A DNA stretch of 64,000 nt, taken from positions 186,001 through 250,000 of the forward strand of contig NZ_VMDU01000003.1 in NCBI RefSeq assembly GCF_008271465.1. The letters are read 5' to 3'. The position numbers and the translations under genes are program-made. The notes beneath the pieces were generated by a model. It did not search any database and had not been told where the DNA came from. It saw only the letters and a list, made by a program, of their open reading frames with translations. Of the stretch, positions 47,128 to 54,868 are shown piece after piece. How positions within the stretch are numbered: the stretch's first letter is position 1; each line of letters begins with the position of its first letter. This DNA is from Tabrizicola flagellatus (GTDB lineage: Bacteria; Pseudomonadota; Alphaproteobacteria; Rhodobacterales; Rhodobacteraceae).

Positions 47128-48348
47128 ATGTCCGATCAGCCGCTGCCCCCCGATCAGATGCAGCCCGCAACCCGCGCCCTGGATGCCGGTCTCGTGCCCG
47201 ACCCGCTGACCGGGGCCATCGCGCCGAACCTGGTCGCTTCGGTGAACAATGTCTTCGCGCCGGGCTCGGCCGGGTTCTCGGCCGAGGGTGCCGACCTGAC
47301 CGAACAGCCCTTCCTCTATGCCCGCTGGACCAATCCGACGGTTCGCGCCCTGGAAGAGCGGCTTGCCGGCCTCGAAGGCGCCGAGGATGCGCTGGCCACC
47401 GCGACCGGCGTCGCCGCCGCCGCCGCCGTGTTCCTGACCTTCCTGAAGGCAGGGGATCATCTGATCGTTTCGGACGTGTGCTACGCGGGTGCCTACGAAC
47501 TGGCCACCCGCGTCCTGCCCGACCTCGGCATCGCGGTCACGCCCTGCGACCTGACCGATCCTGCCGCAGTGCGTGCGGCGCTGCGCCCCGAGACCCGGCT
47601 GATCCATGCCGAAACGCCCTGCAATCCGATCCTGCGGCTGACCGATCTTGCACCCCTGTCCGCCCTGGCGCGCGGGGCAGGGGTGCTTCTGTCGGTGGAC
47701 AGCACGCTGGCGACGCCGGTCATCACCCGGCCGCTCGATCACGGGGCCGACCTCGTGATCCATTCGCTGACCAAGTTCATGAACGGTCATGGCGATGCGC
47801 TGGGCGGGGCGGTGATAGGCCGGAAGGATCTCGTCTCGCGCCTCCGCTCGCGTGCCGGGGTGTATCTCGGGGCGAGCCTCTCGGCGCAGAACGCCTGGCT
47901 GATCCTGCGCGGACTGGACACGCTGTTCCCCCGGATGCGCATGGCCTGCGCCACGGCGGAACGCCTGGCCGCCTGGCTTGCCGGGCACCCTGCCGTCTCG
48001 CGCGTCACCTGGCCCGGGGCGGCGGACCATCCGCAGCATGACATCGCCCGGCGCCAGATGGCCCTGGGCGGCGCGATGATCGCCTTCCAGACCCGCTCGG
48101 ACCCCGCGACCGTCGCCGCCCGCATGGCGGAACGGTTCCGCGTGATCCATTACGCCTTTTCCCTGGGCCACCAGCGGTCGATCTGCGTTCACATCGGGAC
48201 CGGGGAAATCCAGCGCAGCACCTTCCGCATGGAGGGTGCTGCATTGGAGCGTTGGAAGGACTGGGCGGGCGAGGGGGTCTTCCGGTTGTCCGTGGGCCTG
48301 GAAGACCCCGCCGACCTGATCGCTGATCTGGCCCGCGCCCTCGACTGA
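47128..48348 (+). CDS. Cys/Met metabolism PLP-dependent enzyme
   Basis: 406 residues of the cystathionine gamma-lyase/methionine gamma-lyase family. YARWTNPTV (64-72) is the YxRxxNPT element; PLP lysine is K216 in HSLTKFMNGHGD; DSTLATP and SVGLEDPADLIADL also fit. Reactions in this family include transsulfuration, O-acetylhomoserine sulfhydrylation and beta/gamma elimination. I cannot pick among them. It stands alone between the hsp20 terminator and a convergent VWA gene. Confidence 0.9.
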   Translation: MSDQPLPPDQMQPATRALDAGLVPDPLTGAIAPNLVASVNNVFAPGSAGFSAEGADLTEQPFLYARWTNPTVRALEERLAGLEGAEDALATATGVAAAAAVFLTFLKAGDHLIVSDVCYAGAYELATRVLPDLGIAVTPCDLTDPAAVRAALRPETRLIHAETPCNPILRLTDLAPLSALARGAGVLLSVDSTLATPVITRPLDHGADLVIHSLTKFMNGHGDALGGAVIGRKDLVSRLRSRAGVYLGASLSAQNAWLILRGLDTLFPRMRMACATAERLAAWLAGHPAVSRVTWPGAADHPQHDIARRQMALGGAMIAFQTRSDPATVAARMAERFRVIHYAFSLGHQRSICVHIGTGEIQRSTFRMEGAALERWKDWAGEGVFRLSVGLEDPADLIADLARALD

Positions 48349-48350
48349 CC

Positions 48351-48410
48351 GCTCCTCGTCGACTGCGTCGCTCGTCGCTGCGACGAGACGGCGCAGCCGA
48401 TCGAGGAGCC
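48351..48410. repeat. Palindromic repeat between convergent genes (copy A)
   Basis: GCTCCTCGTCGACTGCGTC at the left and GGCGCAGCCGATCGAGGAGCC at the right form a long imperfect inverted repeat. An inner hairpin CTCGTCGC/GCGACGAG (48371-48387) fills the middle. A second copy lies at 62850-62916. Both begin a few bases after a stop codon and end before a convergent gene's stop, so a two-way terminator function is likely. Confidence 0.7.
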
Positions 48411-48415
48411 GCCGC

Positions 48416-50536
48416 CTATTTCGACAGGCTCTGCGCCAGCCGCATCAGGTTCACCGCCTCGATGCGGTAGCCGAACGGATCGTCGCCCCGGTTCGCCACC
48501 GCAAGTTCGATGGCCTCGTCCCAGCCCCAGTCTCCCAGGTAGGCCGAGCCTTGCAACAGCTGGCCGAACCCGGCGATCGCGGCGGCAAAGCGGGTTTCGG
48601 CGCTGGCCGGTTCCTGCCCGGTGATCGGCGTCTCGACCAGCGTCGAGGTTTCCGCGCCCGGCGCCTTCCAGCGCAGGCGCAGGAAGCCCAGCTCGCCCGA
48701 AGCCTCGCCCGTCGCCGTCGCGGTGCCGTAGCGCAGCGGATCGTTCAACAGCGCGTCCGACCCCGGTGCCGTGACTTCATAGATCGCCGTGACCTGCCGC
48801 CCCGCGCCGATCTCGCCCGCGTCCACGCGGTCGTTGTTGAAATCCTCGCGACGCAGGGCGCGGGTCTCGTAGCCGATCAGCCGGTATTCGGCGACCGTGG
48901 CCGGGTTCCATTCCACCTGGATCTTCACATCGTCCGCGATGGGGAACAGCGCGCCCGTCAGCTGGTCCACCAGCACCTTCCGCGCCTCGCCAAGCGTGTC
49001 GATGTAGGCCGCGGTCCCGTTCCCGTTCTGCGCCAACGCCTGCATCACCGCATCGTCCAGGTTCCCCCGCCCGAAGCCCAGGACCGACAGGTAGGTCCCC
49101 GTCGCCCGCTGCCTGGCGACATAGGCCTCCAGCCCGTCCGGGTCGCTGACGCCGACATTGAAGTCGCCATCCGTCGCCAGAAGGATCCGCGTGACCTCGC
49201 CGTCCGCCTTCATCCCCTCGGCCACCTGGTAGGCCAGCTCCAGCCCCTCGGCCCCCGCCGTGGACCCGCCCGCCATAAGGTTGTCGAGCGCCGAAAGGAT
49301 CGCCGCCCGGTCCCCCGCCCTGGTCGGCGGCAGCACCTCGCCGGCCGAGCCGGCATAGGTGACGATGGCCACCTGATCCTCGGGGCGCAGCTCCGCCAGC
49401 ATCAGGGACAGCGACTGCTTCAGCAGCGGCAGCTTGTTGGCATCCTCCATCGACCCCGAGGTGTCGATCAGGAACACAAGGTTCAGCGGAGGCCGTGCGG
49501 CCACTTCGGGCAAGGCCCCCTGGATGCCGATGGTCACCAGCCGCGTGCCGGGGTTCCAGGGCGTCGGCATCACGGCTATGGTCGAGGCGAAGGCCGCGTC
49601 CCCCTCGGGTGCCGCATAGGCATAGGGGAAATAGTTCACCATCTCCTCGATCCGCACCTGGTCGGGCGTCGGCAGATAGCCCGCGGTCAGCGAGGACCGC
49701 ACCACGGCATAGGACGCGGTATCCACGTCGATCGAGAAGGTCGAGACGGGTTCTTCCGCCGCCACCTTCACCGGGTTCGGGGCGGCGTTGGCATAGGCCT
49801 CGGTGTCCTCCATCGGGAAGACCCGGACATCCGGGGCAGACACGGAGGGCAGGGCTGCCGGAGCAGAGGCGAAGTCCTCCGTCCGCTTGGCCTCGGTCCG
49901 GGCGCGGGGGGCGGCATCCATGGCCAGCCCGACGGCCCCCGGATCGACGGGCAGCGCGTCTGTTGCCATCTCCGGCTCCGGCATCTCGGCAAGGTTGTCG
50001 CCTTCCGGGCTGATGGCGGTCGGCGGCGGGGCGGGCTCGACCGGAGCCAGCCGGGCAAGGTCATCGGGCACGGGAAGCGCAAGGGGTTCAGGCGCCGCCG
50101 GTTCGGCCTCGGCCATCGTCGAGTCGGTTGTGCCCGCGCCAGTCACCGGAGCGACCGGCGCAGTTTCGGTCTGGCTCTGCGCCGCGACGGTGTCGGGCTT
50201 CGGGGCCTCGGCATCGGTGATCGCCGGTGCGGGTCTGTCGGGCGCACCGATCCGCAGGTCGGTGACCGGCAGGATCACTGCCACCCCGATCAGCAGGGCG
50301 GCTGCCGAGGTGGTCATGGCAAGGGCAGGGCGGGCAGTCAGGTAGTGGAACATGCGACGTACTCCGTTCAGGGGGGCCGCGCCGTGGCGGTCCTCACTGG
50401 AACGGACGGGCCCGTTCGATTCTTGGAGCCGGTCGAAATTTTCCACCGCCAGCCGCATCGCCCGCGCCTTCGCATCGCCGTCCGGGGGCGGCGCCGCCTT
50501 CAGGGCACGGCGGAGGTCGTCGAGATCGTCGGTCAT
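48416..50536 (-). CDS. VWA-domain protein with anti-sigma-like N-terminus (YfbK/DUF3520 type)
   Basis: 706 residues. The first 60 residues (LDDLRRALKAAPPPDGDAKARAMRLAVENF) and a single membrane helix (about 72-92) resemble anti-sigma factors without zinc ligands. A Pro/Ala-rich, poorly ordered stretch (95-255) follows. Then come a VWA N-terminal region (EEPVSTFSIDVDTASYAVVRSSL), a VWA domain with an intact metal site DTSGSM (358-363), and a DUF3520 C-terminal domain. It should be anchored in the inner membrane with the VWA part outside. The sigma factor gene upstream overlaps it by four bases. Confidence 0.87.
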   Translation of the reverse strand: MTDDLDDLRRALKAAPPPDGDAKARAMRLAVENFDRLQESNGPVRSSEDRHGAAPLNGVRRMFHYLTARPALAMTTSAAALLIGVAVILPVTDLRIGAPDRPAPAITDAEAPKPDTVAAQSQTETAPVAPVTGAGTTDSTMAEAEPAAPEPLALPVPDDLARLAPVEPAPPPTAISPEGDNLAEMPEPEMATDALPVDPGAVGLAMDAAPRARTEAKRTEDFASAPAALPSVSAPDVRVFPMEDTEAYANAAPNPVKVAAEEPVSTFSIDVDTASYAVVRSSLTAGYLPTPDQVRIEEMVNYFPYAYAAPEGDAAFASTIAVMPTPWNPGTRLVTIGIQGALPEVAARPPLNLVFLIDTSGSMEDANKLPLLKQSLSLMLAELRPEDQVAIVTYAGSAGEVLPPTRAGDRAAILSALDNLMAGGSTAGAEGLELAYQVAEGMKADGEVTRILLATDGDFNVGVSDPDGLEAYVARQRATGTYLSVLGFGRGNLDDAVMQALAQNGNGTAAYIDTLGEARKVLVDQLTGALFPIADDVKIQVEWNPATVAEYRLIGYETRALRREDFNNDRVDAGEIGAGRQVTAIYEVTAPGSDALLNDPLRYGTATATGEASGELGFLRLRWKAPGAETSTLVETPITGQEPASAETRFAAAIAGFGQLLQGSAYLGDWGWDEAIELAVANRGDDPFGYRIEAVNLMRLAQSLSK

Positions 50537-51075
50537 TCCGCCTCCTCCCTTGCCATGGCCCGCAGCCGTTTCTTCACTTCACTCATCCGCCAGGCGATCG
50601 TGCCCTCGGACACGCCCAGCACCGCCCCGGCCTCGGCCTGGGTCATCTCCTCGCCCAGGACCAGCGCCACGGTATCCCGCAACTCGGGCGAAAGCCGCGT
50701 CATCGCCTGGGCCAGCCAGTCCGCCGCCTCGGCCTGCGACGCGATCTCGTCCTGGCGCGCGATCTCCCAGTCGCCCCAGCCCTGCGCGGCGCGCGCCCGG
50801 GTCGCCTGCCGCCGCCGCAGGTCATGCGCCGCATTCACCACCACGCGGTAAAGCCAGGTTGTGAACCTGGCCTCGCCCCGCCAGTTGCGCAGCTTGGACG
50901 GAAGCGCGGCGCAGATGTCCTGCGCCAGGTCCTCGGCCTCGGCCTTCGAGCCGGTCAGCCGCCAGGCCAGGCCGTGAACCCGGTCATAGTGGCGCCCGAC
51001 CAGCGTGGCAAAGGCCGCCCGGTCGCCCCGGGCGGCAGCGGCAGCCAGCAACTCGTCGGACGTTTCCATCAGCAT
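50533..51075 (-). CDS. ECF-type RNA polymerase sigma factor
   Basis: 180 residues from MLMETSDELLAAAAARGD. Region 2 (AFATLVGRHYDRVHGLAWRLTGSKAEAEDLAQDI, with WRGEARFTTWLYRVVVNAAHDLRRR) and region 4 (LSPELRDTVALVLGEEMTQAEAGAVLGVSEGTIAWRMSEVKKRL) are complete; region 3 is absent, as usual for ECF sigmas. A frame extends to 51207, but the extra sequence is Arg/Pro-rich and untypical. Two ATG codons six bases apart (51075 and 51069) are both possible. Coupled to the VWA/anti-sigma-like gene by ATGA. Confidence 0.88.
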   Translation of the reverse strand: MLMETSDELLAAAAARGDRAAFATLVGRHYDRVHGLAWRLTGSKAEAEDLAQDICAALPSKLRNWRGEARFTTWLYRVVVNAAHDLRRRQATRARAAQGWGDWEIARQDEIASQAEAADWLAQAMTRLSPELRDTVALVLGEEMTQAEAGAVLGVSEGTIAWRMSEVKKRLRAMAREEAE

Positions 51076-51215
51076 CACGTTACCTGTGACGCAGCCCGGC
51101 CGGCAATCCTTGGGCCGGGCACGGAAATCCCGACCCCGCACGAAAAGCGACCCGGCCCGGGACGGAGCCGGGCCGGGCGACGGAACGGGGTCCGGTTCGG
51201 CGCGCAAGGCGGCGA

Positions 51216-51710
51216 TCAGTAGATCATGCCGTCGTAGAGGCCATAGGCACCCGAGGTGCTGCGCAGGCTGGCCGAGGCGCCCTCGTCGCGGGCATAGGCC
51301 ACGATCGCGTTGTAGGTGCCGGGCCCGAAGGCGCCGTCGATGCCGCCGCGATAGTAGCCCCAGGCGCGCAGGTTGCGCTGGATCGCCTTGCGTTCCGACA
51401 GCGAATAGCTCTGGAAGGCGCGGGCGGCGGGGGTCGAATAGATCGAGGTGCCGACCGTGCGGCGCGGCTCGACATAGCTGTGGCGCGGCTCGACGAAGTT
51501 CGGCGCCGGAGCGACATAGACCGGGGCCGCCATCCGGGCGCGGCGGCTCTTGATGATCTCGTCGACGATCACCGCAGTTGCGACACCGGCGACGAAGCCC
51601 TGTTCCCTGTCGCCCCAGGCAAGCGCAGGGGTGGCGGGAACGGCGGCGATAGAAAGCGCGGTCAGGCCGGCAAGGAGGGTAGTCTTCGCAGCGTTGAACG
51701 AGAGCAGCAT
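51216..51710 (-). CDS. Exported protein with peptidoglycan-binding-like domain
   Basis: 164 residues. A signal peptide (about 1-31, ending ATPALAW) is followed by a low-complexity region (50-85, EPRHSYVEPRRTV). A C-terminal peptidoglycan-binding-like repeat follows: SERKAIQRNLRAWGYYRGGIDGAFGPGTYNAIVAYAR. These modules bind cell wall or serve in protein contacts. AGGA precedes the ATG. The role is unknown. A region with two direct repeats and a palindrome lies upstream. Confidence 0.8.
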   Translation of the reverse strand: MLLSFNAAKTTLLAGLTALSIAAVPATPALAWGDREQGFVAGVATAVIVDEIIKSRRARMAAPVYVAPAPNFVEPRHSYVEPRRTVGTSIYSTPAARAFQSYSLSERKAIQRNLRAWGYYRGGIDGAFGPGTYNAIVAYARDEGASASLRSTSGAYGLYDGMIY

Positions 51711-51778
51711 GGCATGTCCTTTCGTGAGTGACCCGAGGCAGCCGGGCCGATGCGATCGGTTATGGCCATCCCGCTCAC

Positions 51779-51834
51779 GCTAGGCAAAATCAGCCGCGCG
51801 CTAGGCAAGAACGCGCGTCTGTTATCGGATAACA
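51779..51834 (-). promoter_or_regulatory. Operator-like region upstream of the exported peptidoglycan-binding-like gene
   Basis: The near-identical direct repeats GCTAGGCAAAA (51779-51789) and GCTAGGCAAGA (51800-51810) have a 21-base period, two helical turns. Next to them is a perfect 15-base palindrome TGTTATCGGATAACA (51820-51834). The elements lie 69-124 bases upstream of the gene starting at 51710 and 9-65 bases past the aminotransferase stop. Confidence 0.5.
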
Positions 51835-51843
51835 CCTGGATTT

Positions 51844-52977
51844 TCAGATGGTTGAGCGATCCGGCAGCTCTCGCAGGGCAGCAGAAAGCCGGTCTAAACC
51901 TTCGTTGAGACGCGCTTCCGGCCCCCCGCCCGCCCCGATGCGCAGATGGTGGGGCAGACCGTAGGCCGAACCGGGCAGCAGGAAGGTCCGGTAGGGCGGG
52001 CGCAACAGCGCGCGGGCCAGCGATTCGCCGTCCGAGCCCTCCAGCCGGGCGAGGCCGATCAGCCCGGCCTGCGGGCGATGCCAGGAAAGCCGCGGCTCGT
52101 CCGCGACAAAGCGGTCGAGCAGGTCCAGCGTCGCCCGCCCCTCGGCCCGCGCCCGCTCCAGCGCCGCCGCCAGCCTGTCGGGCCGCAGCGCCACCTCGGC
52201 GATATGCTCCCCCAGCACGTTCATGATTTCCGAGCCGTTCTCGCGCAGGATCATCGCGTCGCGGATCACCTCTGGCGCCTGGCAGATCATCCAGCCGGTG
52301 CGCAGCCCCTGAAGCCCCAGCGCCTTCGACACCGATCCGGTGGTGATCCCGAACCGCGTCATCCCGGCGATGGCCGGCGGGCGCGGTCCGGCCCACTCCA
52401 GCCCGGCATAGACTTCGTCCACCACCAGCCAGATACCGTGCCGCTCGGCCACCCGGGCGAGCGCTTGCAGATCGGCCTCCGGGATCAGCCGCCCGGTGGG
52501 GTTGTTCGGGTTGGTCAGGAAGATCATCCGGGTCTTCGGGGTCACCGCCCGCGCCACCGACTCCGGGTCGAGCCACCAGCCGCGCGCTTCGTCCCGCGCC
52601 ACCTCGACCAGCCGCGCGCCGATGGCCCGGGCCATCACCCTCGCCTGCGGCCAGCCGGGCGCCTCGGTGACGATCTCGTCGCCGGCGGACAGAAGCTGGC
52701 GGAACAGAAGATAATTCGCCTCGGCCGCCCCCGCCGTGATGAGGACAGACTCCAACGGCACCGAAAGCCCCGTCTGGTCCAGCACCCGCTGCCGAAGCGC
52801 GGGAAGGCCGAGGAAGCTTTTCCCGTTCCAGTCCAGCGACAGCTCGGGGTCGAGGTCGGGCAGGAAGTCCTTCAGCCGCGGCGACCGCGCGAGCGAAAAG
52901 CCGATGAAACACTCCGGCGGGTCCTGCGCGGTGGTCTCCAGGAGGTAATCGAACAGCTTGTGAATGGTGACCTTCAT
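51844..52977 (-). CDS. Class I/II aminotransferase-like PLP enzyme
   Basis: 377 residues. Fold type I features: SVLITAGAAEANYLLFRQLL, NPNNPTGRLIPE, VVDEVYAGLEW (PLP Asp) and GSVSKALGLQGLRTGWM with the PLP lysine. C-terminal RIGAGGGPEARLNEGLDRL fits the family. The amino donor is unknown. The SDR gene upstream is separated from it by a triple palindrome. Confidence 0.87.
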   Translation of the reverse strand: MKVTIHKLFDYLLETTAQDPPECFIGFSLARSPRLKDFLPDLDPELSLDWNGKSFLGLPALRQRVLDQTGLSVPLESVLITAGAAEANYLLFRQLLSAGDEIVTEAPGWPQARVMARAIGARLVEVARDEARGWWLDPESVARAVTPKTRMIFLTNPNNPTGRLIPEADLQALARVAERHGIWLVVDEVYAGLEWAGPRPPAIAGMTRFGITTGSVSKALGLQGLRTGWMICQAPEVIRDAMILRENGSEIMNVLGEHIAEVALRPDRLAAALERARAEGRATLDLLDRFVADEPRLSWHRPQAGLIGLARLEGSDGESLARALLRPPYRTFLLPGSAYGLPHHLRIGAGGGPEARLNEGLDRLSAALRELPDRSTI

Positions 52978-52994
52978 CCGCCCTCTCGCGCCCC

Positions 52995-53062
52995 CCGGAC
53001 TTTTCGAAAAGTCCGGACCGGAGCCTTCAAAGGCTCCGTTGCGATTTCTTCGAAGAAATCGC
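52995..53062. repeat. Triple-palindrome repeat, copy 1
   Basis: Three perfect palindromes in a row: one with CCGGAC...GTCCGG ends (52995-53016), CGGAGCCTTCAAAGGCTCCG (53019-53038), and one with GCGATTTC...GAAATCGC ends (53041-53062). A second copy of the same three lies at 56465-56531. Copy 1 is between the SDR stop and the aminotransferase start. Confidence 0.85.
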
Positions 53063-53068
53063 TCCCCC

Positions 53069-53803
53069 TCACCGCACGTCGCGTCCCTGGTTCAGGATGA
53101 TGACATTGCCCGAGGACACATCCCCCGCGGGCGAGATCAGGAACCCGACCCAGGCCGCGATCTCCTCGGGCCGCATCGCGTGCCCATGCGGCATGGCGCT
53201 GATCGCCCGCGCAAGGACCTCTTCGGTCAGCACGTTGAACAAGGGTGTCTCCGTCATCGCCGGCGCGATCGAGTTCACCGCGATCTTGTCCCGCGCATAG
53301 CGGCGGGCAAGGTCCTTCGTCAGCGTATCCATCGCCGCCTTCGAGGCCCGGTAATGCGGCGGGTCGAAGACATCGAAGTTGTAGGCGCCGTTCGACGAGA
53401 TGTTCACGATCTTGCGCACCCCCGGTCGCCCGGCCATCGCCTTCACCGCCTGCTGACAGCAATGGAAGGCGGACGAGAAGTTGATCGACATCTGCCGGTC
53501 AAGTTCATGCGCCGGGATCTCCGGGAAGTCCGACATGAAGCATGTCCCGGCGTTGTTGACCAGCGCATCCACCCCGCCGAACCGCGCCACCAGCCGGTCG
53601 AAAAGGTCCGCGATCGCCTCCGCATCGGTCAGGTCCACCGCCTCGGCCACGAAGCCCTTGCGGTCCGCGGCCATCGCCAGCAATGCCCCGCCGTCGATGT
53701 CTACACCGACGACGGTAAACCCGTCCGCAAGCAGCCTGTCGACAAAGGCCCGGCCCAGCCCGCCTGCGGCTCCGGTTACGACGGCAATGCGGGCGGTGGT
53801 CAT
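53069..53803 (-). CDS. Short-chain dehydrogenase/reductase
   Basis: 244 residues. NAD(P) motif VVTGAAGGLGRA (8-19), NNAGT (86-90), catalytic Ser in VNISSNG and YRASK for Tyr/Lys. The region near the active site (FDVFDPPHYRASKAAMD) is typical. Substrate not predictable. It shares orientation with the GST-like and aldehyde dehydrogenase genes, with 57 bases to the GST gene. Confidence 0.92.
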   Translation of the reverse strand: MTTARIAVVTGAAGGLGRAFVDRLLADGFTVVGVDIDGGALLAMAADRKGFVAEAVDLTDAEAIADLFDRLVARFGGVDALVNNAGTCFMSDFPEIPAHELDRQMSINFSSAFHCCQQAVKAMAGRPGVRKIVNISSNGAYNFDVFDPPHYRASKAAMDTLTKDLARRYARDKIAVNSIAPAMTETPLFNVLTEEVLARAISAMPHGHAMRPEEIAAWVGFLISPAGDVSSGNVIILNQGRDVR

Positions 53804-53860
53804 GGCGGCTCTCCTTACTGGAAGGCCAGCCTAGGCGAAGGCCCGTGCCGGCTCAACCGC

Positions 53861-54712
53861 TCAGGGAGCCTTGGGAAGTTTGTCGAAGTCCGACGGGGAA
53901 TGACGCTCCGGCAGCTTCTCCCAGTCCTCGCCCCAGGAGCGGTTGACCTTGCGGCCCCGCACCACGGCAGGCCGCGCGTCGATGCGCTTGGCCCAGGCCA
54001 TGACGTGCTTGTAGCTTTCCACGTCCAGGAACTCGGCCGCGTTGTAGGCCCGGCCCAGCACCAGGCTGCCATACCAGGCATAGATCGCCATGTCGGCCAG
54101 CGAATAGTCCCCGGCCATCCACTCATGTGTCGCCAGATGCCGGTCGAGCACGTCGAGCTGTCGCTTCGTCTCCATCGCATAGCGGTTGATCGCGTATTCG
54201 ATCTTCACCGGCGCGTAGGCGTAGAAATGCCCGAAGCCGCCGCCGACAAAGGGCGCCGAGCCCATCTGCCAGAAGAGCCACGAAAACATCTCGGTCCGTT
54301 GCGACGGGTCCTTCGGGATGAAGGCGCCGCCGAATTTCTCGGCGAGGTAGAGCATGATCGAGGCGCTTTCGAACACCCGCTGCGGCGGGTTGACGGAGTG
54401 GTCCATCAGCGCCGGGATCTTCGAGTTCGGGTTTACCGCGACGAAGCCCGACCCGAACTGGTCGCCCTTGCCGATGTCGATCAGCCAGGCGTCGTATTCG
54501 GCATCGTGGCCGGCCTCCAGAAGCTCCTCCAGAAGGATCGTGACCTTTATCCCGTTCGGCGTCGCCATGGAGTAAAGCTGCAAGGGGTGCTTGCCCACCG
54601 GCAGTTCCTTGTCGTGCGTGGCACCTGCGACGGGGCGGTTGATGTTGGCGAAGGCGCCGCCCGAGGGCTGCTCCCATTTCCAGACCTTGGGCGGAGTATA
54701 GTCGTTCGGCAT
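53861..54712 (-). CDS. yghU: YghU-type glutathione S-transferase / disulfide reductase
   Basis: 283 residues from MPNDYTPPKVWKWE. This N-terminus with the NRPVAGATHDKELPVGKHPLQLYS stretch is specific to YghU. The thioredoxin-like domain has TPNGIKVTILLEEL and VNPNSKIPALMDHSV; the helical domain has SWLFWQMGSAPFVGGGFGHFY and EWMAGDYSLADMAIYAW. E. coli YghU binds two glutathiones and shows disulfide reductase activity. GGGGGA lies ahead of the ATG. The frame's extension to 54817 has no matching features. Confidence 0.92.
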   Translation of the reverse strand: MPNDYTPPKVWKWEQPSGGAFANINRPVAGATHDKELPVGKHPLQLYSMATPNGIKVTILLEELLEAGHDAEYDAWLIDIGKGDQFGSGFVAVNPNSKIPALMDHSVNPPQRVFESASIMLYLAEKFGGAFIPKDPSQRTEMFSWLFWQMGSAPFVGGGFGHFYAYAPVKIEYAINRYAMETKRQLDVLDRHLATHEWMAGDYSLADMAIYAWYGSLVLGRAYNAAEFLDVESYKHVMAWAKRIDARPAVVRGRKVNRSWGEDWEKLPERHSPSDFDKLPKAP

Positions 54713-54824
54713 CGGAAATCCCCCGAGTTGCGGATCGGTAACGAAGCTAGTGCCTCGGGTCGCCTTGCACCAGAGGCCCGAAACAGCGGGTCGGGACTGC
54801 CGGAATGCACAGCACAAATGGCAA

Positions 54825-54848
54825 GGGGCGGCCCCAGCGGACCGCCCC
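54825..54848 (-). terminator. Hairpin after the succinate-semialdehyde dehydrogenase gene
   Basis: GGGGCGG (54825-54831) and CCGCCCC (54842-54848) flank a 10-base loop, with AA/TT extending the stem. It lies 20 bases past the dehydrogenase stop on the minus strand. The rest of the gap to the GST start shows nothing else. Confidence 0.55.
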
Positions 54849-54868
54849 CCTTCGCCAAGTCCAGCCCG

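Noticed and set aside
51076-51120. ECF-type autoregulated promoter (GGATT...CGTC) before the sigma gene
   Set aside because: Spacing of 13 bases is short and the start codon would follow within about 14 bases of the -10, so support is too weak.
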